From: Proteles cristata cristata
Lineage: Eukaryota; Chordata; Mammalia; Carnivora; Hyaenidae
Direction of reading: 5' to 3'
Assembly: GCA_017311185.1 (NCBI GenBank)
Contig: JAESUZ010001066.1
Location: 1 to 64,000 of the forward strand
Length of the DNA stretch: 64,000 nucleotides
The position numbers and the translations under genes are program-made. Positions 56,996-64,000 of the stretch are shown here, in pieces; position 1 is the first letter of the stretch, and every line of letters begins with the position of its first letter. The notes under the pieces were generated by a model. That model ran no database searches, was not told the DNA's origin, and saw only the letters and a program-made list of their open reading frames with translations.

Positions 56996-57084
56996 AGGGA
57001 CCTCCAAACTCAGGCTCATATAAACTAAATGAATTGCGCAAGTTCCCACTGCTAGACTATGTGAATGATGTTTTATAATACTAA

Positions 57085-57210
57085 GTACTCTGTGATGTTA
57101 AGTAAAACACCTACTTTTCCTGAGCCTCAGTTTCCTAATCTGCAAAATGGCATAAGTAGGAAATAAAGCACAATTTCTGTTACATAATGAGTAATCAACA
57201 AATATTTGTT
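57085..57210 (+). mobile_element. MIR fragment
   Basis: GAGCCTCAGTTTCCTAATCT and GCAAAATGGCATAAGTAGG are MIR 3' half. Confidence 0.55.
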
Positions 57211-57523
57211 TTCTAAAATTCAATGCTTTTAAAGCACTTTCAGAGTAATCTTGAGAAAATGGGAATTGTTATTTCCATTCTACATATGGGTATGTAATCT
57301 TACCAATATAAAACGTAAGAGAGAAGCAAAGAGACATGTTTAATGACATGTTCCTCACTGTCGTGATGTGAAACAACAGTGTTCAGTCTCCATCCAGAAG
57401 GACTAATTTTGCCTTGAAGTCATGAAGTTAAATCAGCTATTCTGAAGGATGTGCCCAATTTCATTCATACAGATGAGTTTAGAAAGCGGAAAATTTTAAT
57501 AATTACAAACATTATCACCTACA

Positions 57524-57763
57524 TTTGAAGCCTCGTTTCAATTAATTAACTGGAAGAGAAAAGCAGCTTTGTTCACTACACTTCATTTTCTGCAAATCAA
57601 ATGAAATGTTTTCAAACGATAAGGGTTATAAAATTTACTGGCTGTGGTCTCTTTTCAGGATTGTGAAAGGCCATTTCCCTGAGCAATTCATGTCACATAC
57701 GAACGTCATATGATTATTAATTCAAGCTGAAGAAGAAATAAATTATTCCATAAAATGTCTTTC
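57524..57763 (+). repeat. Local repeat, blocks A and B joined
   Basis: Contains A and B contiguously, so it is the most complete copy. The family is not recognised. Confidence 0.8.
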
Positions 57764-58689
57764 AGGGTGGTTGTAAAGCAGCATTTTTCTTTTAAATCTT
57801 GGGCCATAAGCAAATTATCTCTTGAGATCTACATTAGGCTCATGGTCCAATAAAATGAAAAACTAAATGATACAAACTTCTTCTACAAAGAAGCTCACAT
57901 ACATTACATACATTTAAATTATTAACACGTAGCTGACATTGACAATGGGAACAGAGGTCCAACAAACTCAACAGTGAACAAGTCTACAGTGACAGCAACT
58001 CTAAGGAAGATCCCTTCATTTCCACAGAAGCTGAAAGGCCACCACTTTCTTCCCAGGAACAGCCTGCAGCTTTTCTTTCAAGAACTAAATGGTTCTAAGC
58101 ACATCGCGCAATTAGGAGGTAGCCTTGATTTCTATTTTGGAGAATATGACGCAACTTACCAGAGTTTTCACATTAAGTAAAACTGGTAAGTTCATGTCTG
58201 GGGATAAAGCCACACAATGGTATCATTCAAGATAAAAATCAGTGACCCCATTTAGGTACTAAAGGCCAGTCTGCACTCCCTTTCAGTATTTCACACTAGG
58301 GGCTTTGGTACGATTCAGACATTCTCTGATCAGAAAATGCAGTTACCCTGACAACAAGCCATTGGAGAGAGTCTGCATTCTAATCTGACAGAACTCGGGG
58401 ATGGATTTCAACGTTAGCCAACAGCTGTGAGTTGGCTCAAGCACGGGCAGATGTTGGTTTCAGCATCAAGTATTCTTTGCCACACGTGGGACCAGACGGA
58501 GCTTCTGCACAGACAAATGCGTTAATACTTGGGAATTGTTAACGCTAAAGCAAGAGTCTTACTTTTTAGCCGGTGAATGCTGCTCTGCGCAAACCTGAAA
58601 GTCATGGTTTGAGACTCAACTAGCAAAAGTGCTCATACATGTTTATTTAAAAAATATACTGTCTTCTTCAGGGAAAAGTATACGAACAG

Positions 58690-58850
58690 GGAACTTAATC
58701 AACTATGGGCAAGTTAGTTAACTTCTCTGGGCTTCAATGCCTTCCTCTGTAATATGAGGATAATACTATCTACTTCCTAGTTTTTTTCTGATAATTGATG
58801 ATCCATAAAAGGTCCAATGCTCTCAATTTTATCAGGTGCTTAAGCATGGG
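58690..58850 (+). mobile_element. MIR fragment
   Basis: GGGCAAGTTAGTTAACTTCT then GGGCTTCAATGCCTTCCTCT are MIR core. Confidence 0.55.
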
Positions 58851-58929
58851 AATGGAGTTTGTGTCCTAGGCATCCTCCCCACACATCTCTACCTCCCTAA
58901 GATCGATTTAGTTGTACTTTCCGCAAATT

Positions 58930-59450
58930 ATTCTTTCCATACGGCTTGAGATGGTGTTCAGACCTTCACTCCTTTCTTCTCCCTATGCTTTGGACTTTGA
59001 CAGCAACGTTCACTCTCCACGGCTAGGGTTTCTCTGTTATTCAGGTGTGCATGTCTTTTCCCCACCTAAGCTAGGAGGTCCTTGGGGTGAAAGACTATGT
59101 CTTACATAGCCTTATATCTGACAAAAGACATAGTACTGGGGCACCAGTGTGGCTCATTCAGTTAAGCATTGAACTCATGATTTTGGCTCAGGTCATAATC
59201 TCACGGTTCGTGGGATCGAGCCTGGTATTCGACTCTGGGCTGACAGCGTGCAGCCTGGGTTCTCTCTCTCCCTCTCTCATGGTCCCTCTTCTGCTTGTTC
59301 TCTCACAAAATAAATAAATAAACATTAAAAAAAAAAAAGACTTAGCTGAGGTAACACATCATCTGGAAAATATTTTTTAAAAAAAGACATAGTAGTGAGT
59401 GCTGTCCAAAGCAGGCATTCATTAGACACTTTGATTTGATTCTTCTTTGC
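58930..59450 (+). mobile_element. L2 3' end split by a SINE
   Basis: GAAAGACTATGTCTTACATA before the SINE and ACATAGTAGTGAGTGCTGTC after it are continuous in the L2/MIR-type consensus (cacatagtaggtgctcaa). This fixes the pre-insertion junction of the SINE at 59138. Confidence 0.55.
59138..59381 (+). mobile_element. CanSINE with transduced 3' sequence
   Basis: Ordinary SINE to an A-tail near 59338, then about 43 extra bases ending TATTTTTT and a second A run. TSD AAAAGACATAGTACT / AAAAGACATAGTAGT at 59123 and 59382 encloses both. Confidence 0.8.
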
Positions 59451-60214
59451 AATCGGGAGGGTGGTGCAAAGGGATGTCTCCAGATGATTAAGATACAGAC
59501 TATATTAAATACACTGATTTCTGAAACATACCACAAAGGACCTCTCCTATATTCTCAGGACTTCCTCATGCCAAGCTAAAGGCAGAAAGGCTATAGGTAT
59601 GATTTATATGCTCATTAACCGTTATTTACATGGTCTTGCCCTTATTTAATATTTAAAGTTCTGCCTAAAACAATTCAGTGAGATTTCAGCGATAAAAAGG
59701 TCTCTCCTTATTGGCAATGAATGCATTTAGTGTCAGCAAGGTCGCCTTCAGTATGCAGTTTCTAAAAGAAGCCATTACGTTATAAACATTAATGTATAGA
59801 GTTAACTTCGATGTATATATTTCACTAGGTCATAAATCTTTTCCCTTCATAGGAGAAAGTACCCCTTATATCTGAATTAGTTCATGTTGAAATTTTATAA
59901 TGAAAGTCAGCTGTGGTTCCAGGAAACAGCTGGTGTTTTTGCCTCTCTCCTTGCATGAAGAAATATGCAATGCATCAAGGAATGACCTACCTCAAAACCA
60001 TAAACTGCTTAATTTTTTTTCATGTGCAGGCAACTAGCAGTGTATTTTGATAGTAGATGTTCGATGTGTGTTCAGTTTTTACAATATGTGTTGACTGAAA
60101 TGGCATATTACTACAAAAATGTGTATTGATGCTACTTAACATGAAGAATCTTTTACTAGGTGCTAGAAAATATGACCTAAAAACAGCCTTTCCCGGTCTG
60201 CTGGGAAGTTCTAG

Positions 60215-60375
60215 TAAACAGAGAACAATGATTCTCAGTCAAGGAGCTTGTTATCAAAATGACTTGGGAACTTTTCCAAAGGACAACCACCACCACCAAC
60301 AACAAAAGGGCCTGGGCTCCATCCCTAAAGATTCTATTAAGATGATTCATCCTAGGACAGGAATCAAAAAAACTG
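60215..60375 (+). mobile_element. MER5A-type (hAT-Charlie) remnant
   Basis: ACAATGATTCTCAGTCAAGG, AATGACTTGGGAACTTTTCC and GGGCTCCATCCCTAAAGATT follow MER5A order. The open frame over it (60126-60392) is not a gene. Confidence 0.55.
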
Positions 60376-60487
60376 ATTCAATGAAAAATTGAAGCAAGAA
60401 TCAACCATAATGTTTTTGATATGTGAGAGTAAAGTTTTCTTTATAAAACGGAAATATTATTAAGCTTTTATGTATAACCTAATTTTT

Positions 60488-60703
60488 TTATTTTTTTAAA
60501 TATTTTATTTATTTTTGAGAGAGAGAGAGAGAGAGAGTGCAAGCTGGGGAGGGGGAGAGAGAGAGAGGGAGACAGAATCTGAAGCAGGCCCCAGGCTCTG
60601 AGCTGTCAGCACGGAGCCCAATGCAGAGCTTGAACTCACGAAGCAAGAGATCATGACCTGACCAAAGTCAGACGCTGAACCGACTGAGTCACCCAGGTGC
60701 CCC
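60488..60703 (-). mobile_element. CanSINE, older subfamily
   Basis: Complete reverse copy directly abutting the next one. Confidence 0.9.
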
Positions 60704-60897
60704 ATTTTTTTTTTTTAATATTTTAATGTTTATTTTTGAGAAAGAGAGAGAGGCAGAGAGAGAGGGAGACACAGAATCTGAAGCAGGTTCCAGGCTCTGA
60801 GCTGTCAGCACAGAGCCCAACGTGCCTCAAACCCATGGACCACAAGACCATGACCTGAGCTGAAGTTGGATGCTCAACCGAGTCACCCAGATGCCCC
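60704..60897 (-). mobile_element. CanSINE, older subfamily
   Basis: Reverse copy. The CCTAATTTTT / CCTAATCTAAG flanks may enclose the pair. Confidence 0.88.
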
Positions 60898-60933
60898 TAA
60901 TCTAAGTTTTTGATAGAGAAATACATTCATTTA

Positions 60934-61071
60934 GGGGCACCTGGGTGGTTCAGCCGGTTAAGCACCCAATTTCCTGCCTCAGGTTTTGCGTCTCCCTCTC
61001 TCTTTGCCCCCTCCCCTGCTCGAGTTCTCTCTCTCAAAACTAAACATTGAAAAAAAATTTTTTTTAGAAAA
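60934..61071 (+). mobile_element. Internally deleted CanSINE
   Basis: The head joins directly to the CT tract; about 85 bases including the Pol III B box are missing. TSD AGAAATACATTCATTTA / AGAAACATTCATTTTA. Confidence 0.85.
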
Positions 61072-61231
61072 AGAAACATTCATTTTAAATGCTCCAAGAG
61101 AGGCTTGATATTTTAAAGAACACATCTATCCAGTCCTTTATAATTTGATTAGGGTTATATGAAACTAACCTTTGATTTATGCATTTTATAAACTTGAATA
61201 GTAGATATCTCATTTATTTAAAGTGAGTTTA

Positions 61232-61450
61232 GGGGCTCCTGGGTGCCTCAGTCAGTTAAGCATCCGGCTTCGGCTCACATCATAACCTCGCGGTTCGTGG
61301 GTTCGAGCCCCGCATCGGGTTCTATGCTAGCAGCTCAGAGCCTGGAGCCTGTTTCAGATTCTGTGTCTCCCTCTCTCTCTGCTCCCCCCTGCTCATGTTC
61401 TGTCTCTCTCTGTCTCAAAAACAAAATAAAAGTATAAAAAAAATTTTAAA
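61232..61450 (+). mobile_element. CanSINE, older subfamily
   Basis: Complete, with intact GGTTCGTGGGTTCGAGCCCC B-box region. TSD poorly defined. Confidence 0.88.
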
Positions 61451-62060
61451 AAATAAAGTGAAATCATACCACATACATAACCTTTTTCTGCTAATTACTA
61501 AAAGTCCCATTCATAAAAACTAAAAAAAAATCAGTGTTGCAATCAAAAAAGAAATAATGGATGTCATCCTGTTTTGACAGGTGTATACTTTTTTACAGCA
61601 AAATAAAATTGACATATCTTGTGGGAACACACACAAAAATTATCATTTCTTTTACAACTTTTTAGGACAACTTTTATTAGAGCTTATTTTCTGAATTTTA
61701 CACATATATCAAATTTATAAATTTGTTTTATAAATTTCTGGTTTTGTTAATTCCAACACTTAACTAAAGTCATAGAATTTTGAGGGCTAACAATTACTTA
61801 GAACAACCTCTCGGTTACACAGATTTATAGTCTCTGAATTGTTATTAACATGAATGAATCTCTGGAGAAGCGCTGTGGTGTAGCCACATTAACTTTCAGC
61901 TGAGTGAGAGCTGGTGCAGGATTAAAACATGTGCCCTCAGTCTGGTTCACAGGCCACACTGAGATGCCAGTACTTCCAGCTCTTTCTGCAACAACAGAGC
62001 TCTTCTTGTTTTTAGGGTACTTTTCTCTGGGTATTTTGCCATAAATTACACTCTCAAATT
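61451..62060. other. Unrecognised intron sequence
   Basis: AT-rich; nothing identified. Confidence 0.4.
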
Positions 62061-62076
62061 AAAATGTTAGTATTTC

Positions 62077-62301
62077 AGGGCACCTGGGTGGCTTAATTGG
62101 TTGAACATCTGACTCTTGATTTTGGCTCAGGTCATGATCTCATGGTTCGTGAGATTAAGCCCTGAGTCGGGCTCTGAACTGACAGTGTGGAGCCTATTTG
62201 AGATTCTCTCTCTCTCTCTCTCTCTCCCTTGCTCTCTGCCCCTCCACTGCTCTCGCTCTCTCTCTTCCCCCCAAAATAAAAATAAACTTTAAAAAATAAA
62301 T
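62077..62301 (+). mobile_element. CanSINE, older subfamily
   Basis: Perfect 16-bp TSD AAAATGTTAGTATTTC at 62061 and 62302. Confidence 0.94.
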
Positions 62302-62984
62302 AAAATGTTAGTATTTCTTTCCACAAGTCTCTTTTCATAGACCATTATAGTGAAGGGGGATAAAATAGGTCATTATCATTATTTTCACTTAACTCCGAAG
62401 AGGACTGTGCCTCTGCTCAAACAGGAGGCTATGGTCTTCTTCACAATGATCTTTATGCTCTAAGATGAGTAGGCTACTCTCTTTTCAATGAAATTATTTC
62501 CAAGTCCTTTCTCCCTAACATCATCTGTGAGATTTAACATTCTGCACCTTTTTATAGCATAGAAGATGCATAATCTTCCACCTAAGCATCTTAACTTGTC
62601 TTGTTTAAATAACTTCCTAAATCACAAATGATATTTTCTGTATGTTTTTTCCTGTTAAGAAGCATTTCCAAACCCGCGTGTGTGAAAACAACAGAGTTCC
62701 ATGTGCTCAGATGCTGCCCAAGTAGGGCTAAGTCAGTTCCCAGGACCTGTGAGCTGATATCTCTGGCAGGTTCAGATGATATTACTCGTGTGTTCTCTGG
62801 CCTAAGCACTGACCCTGCAGGATTCAAAAGCAGCCCTGGTTCTGAGAAACTGACTCAAAGGCCCTGTGGCTGGATATAAGCTATCTGACATGTCTCACCC
62901 AAATTATTTGTCACCGCTGTATACACCAGCTAGAAGGCTTGGGCCAGCAGAACTACATAGAGAAAAGTCCACCGTAGATCTGTA

Positions 62985-63160
62985 CTCAGTCTTGGCTCTG
63001 TGTCTCAGAATTCATGTGTAGGGTTAAGCAAGTTACTTATGCAAACGATGCCTTGGTGTGGTCATCTGCAAAGTGGTGGTAATTCAACTTGCCTTGAGGG
63101 AGGCTGTGAAAATCTCACAAGAGAATCTATTTAAACTAGTAAGAGATAGGTAAGTATGCT
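62985..63160 (+). mobile_element. MIR fragment
   Basis: GTTAAGCAAGTTACTTATGC and GGTCATCTGCAAAGTGGTGG are MIR core. Confidence 0.5.
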
Positions 63161-63207
63161 ACCTGCATTTAAGTAAAAGTCATTCCTATTTTAATATTCC
63201 TATGTTT

Positions 63208-63417
63208 GGGACACCTGGGTGGCTCAGTCAGTTAAACATCTGACTTTGGCTCAGGTCAGTCTCGCAGTTTGTCAGTTCGAGCCCCGCATTGGGCTCTGTG
63301 CTGACAGCTTAGAGTCTGGAGCCTGCTTCTGATTCTGGGTCTCCCTCTCTCTCTGCCCCTCCCCTGCTCATGCTATCTCTCTCTCCCTCTCTCAAAAATA
63401 AATAAAACATTTAAAAA
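63208..63417 (+). mobile_element. CanSINE, older subfamily
   Basis: TSD AATATTCCTATGTTT / AATATTCCCATATTT at 63193 and 63418. Confidence 0.92.
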
Positions 63418-63432
63418 AATATTCCCATATTT

Positions 63433-64000
63433 CTACTTAAACCTACTTTGCCATCAACACCTAGAATCCAACATAAATATCTTAGTACGAATTTAGTGCT
63501 TTCAATAAAAGTGCTGTTCATTAAATTATTTACCAACTTTTATGGCCAATAATTATCAATAAATGTTCTGATGCTTTTCAATTTTGTCATCCAATGTTTT
63601 AGACTACTTTAAAAAGATGTACTAGACTGGGAAGAGAATTGGGCAGTAGAAGAGTAATAAAGAAAAATAAGTATCTCTTTCTGTCTATTGAAAACGGTAT
63701 TATTCAAGACCAACTTAAGGAAGGCTAATGGTGACCTAAGAATGTGAAAGAATATTTCCCAGAGGAGAGTCACAGCTGGCTTTTATCCTTACTGAGACAA
63801 GAACAGGAGGAAATTAGCTTAAATTTCATTTGGGTTAGAATAATGAGAGCAAGCTATGAAATCTAATTCCCAGGGAATCTTTTCTTCAAAATAAAACAAA
63901 AACTGACTTCCTACCATGGTTTCAGGGCAGCCCTGATAACTATGAGAAAATACTGGATGAAGTTTGAGTCATCTGTCTCTATAATCCCCATCAAGAGAAG
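63433..64000. other. Unrecognised intron sequence to window end
   Basis: No exon or transposon identified. MOXD1 upstream exons must lie beyond this point if the gene is complete. Confidence 0.4.

Noticed and set aside
59330..59350. Nearer right TSD (AAAAGACTTAG) for the SINE at 59138
   Set aside because: The farther AAAAGACATAGTAGT matches better and rejoins the interrupted L2 consensus.
60126..60392. 88-codon open frame
   Set aside because: Overlaps a MER5A remnant and ends in unrelated sequence.
61232..61330. tRNA-Lys gene in SINE heads
   Set aside because: The A- and B-box-like motifs belong to CanSINE; no complete cloverleaf or mature tRNA ends.

Overview
This is nuclear DNA from a carnivoran mammal, most likely a feliform (cat-like carnivore). 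About forty tRNA-Lys-derived CanSINE copies litter both strands. Each has the usual head, an internal Pol III promoter, a CT-rich tract, an A-rich tail and often a target-site duplication (TSD). Older layers are L1, HAL1-like, L2, MIR, MLT1, Tigger and MER5A remains. I could not settle the family.

The one protein-coding gene is MOXD1 (DBH-like monooxygenase 1) on the minus strand. Its last eight coding exons lie at 24868-24689, 24407-24305, 22562-22396, 21316-21125, 19941-19882, 15225-15083, 3747-3579 and 3094-2924. All have AG acceptors and GT donors, all phases agree, and together they give 1185 bases (394 codons plus stop). They encode the whole copper-binding catalytic core: the HH pair, the H of LEVHYDNP, the HAH motif and the Met of NEMC. 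The N-terminal exons (signal peptide, DOMON domain) were not found, so the intron upstream of 24868 appears to run past position 64000. The C-terminal tail looks frameshifted relative to the human protein as I recall it.

Layout. 1-1660: intergenic DNA downstream of MOXD1 with a SINE and a GATA microsatellite. 1660-3094: 3' UTR and last coding exon. 3748-15082: large intron with SINEs, an old L1, an L2 split by an MLT1A LTR, and a GGAA microsatellite. 15226-24688: six exons in compact introns, with old L1 and MIR/L2 remains. 24869-64000: one long intron. It holds an intron-containing TMEM123-like pseudogene fragment (34014-35733) next to a U6 pseudogene and enclosed by a diverged inverted repeat. 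It also holds a nearly complete Tigger-like DNA transposon (36884-37763), several MLT1 LTRs, old L1s with internally inverted pieces, a locally repeated segment (55.9-57.8 kb) and dense nested SINE clusters.

I saw no novel enzymatic or defence system. The most unusual items are the TMEM123-like fragment inside the inverted repeat, a SINE that seems to have carried 3' flanking DNA with it (59138-59381), a three-level SINE nest (44708-45374), a young SINE subfamily with near-perfect TSDs, and the altered MOXD1 tail.
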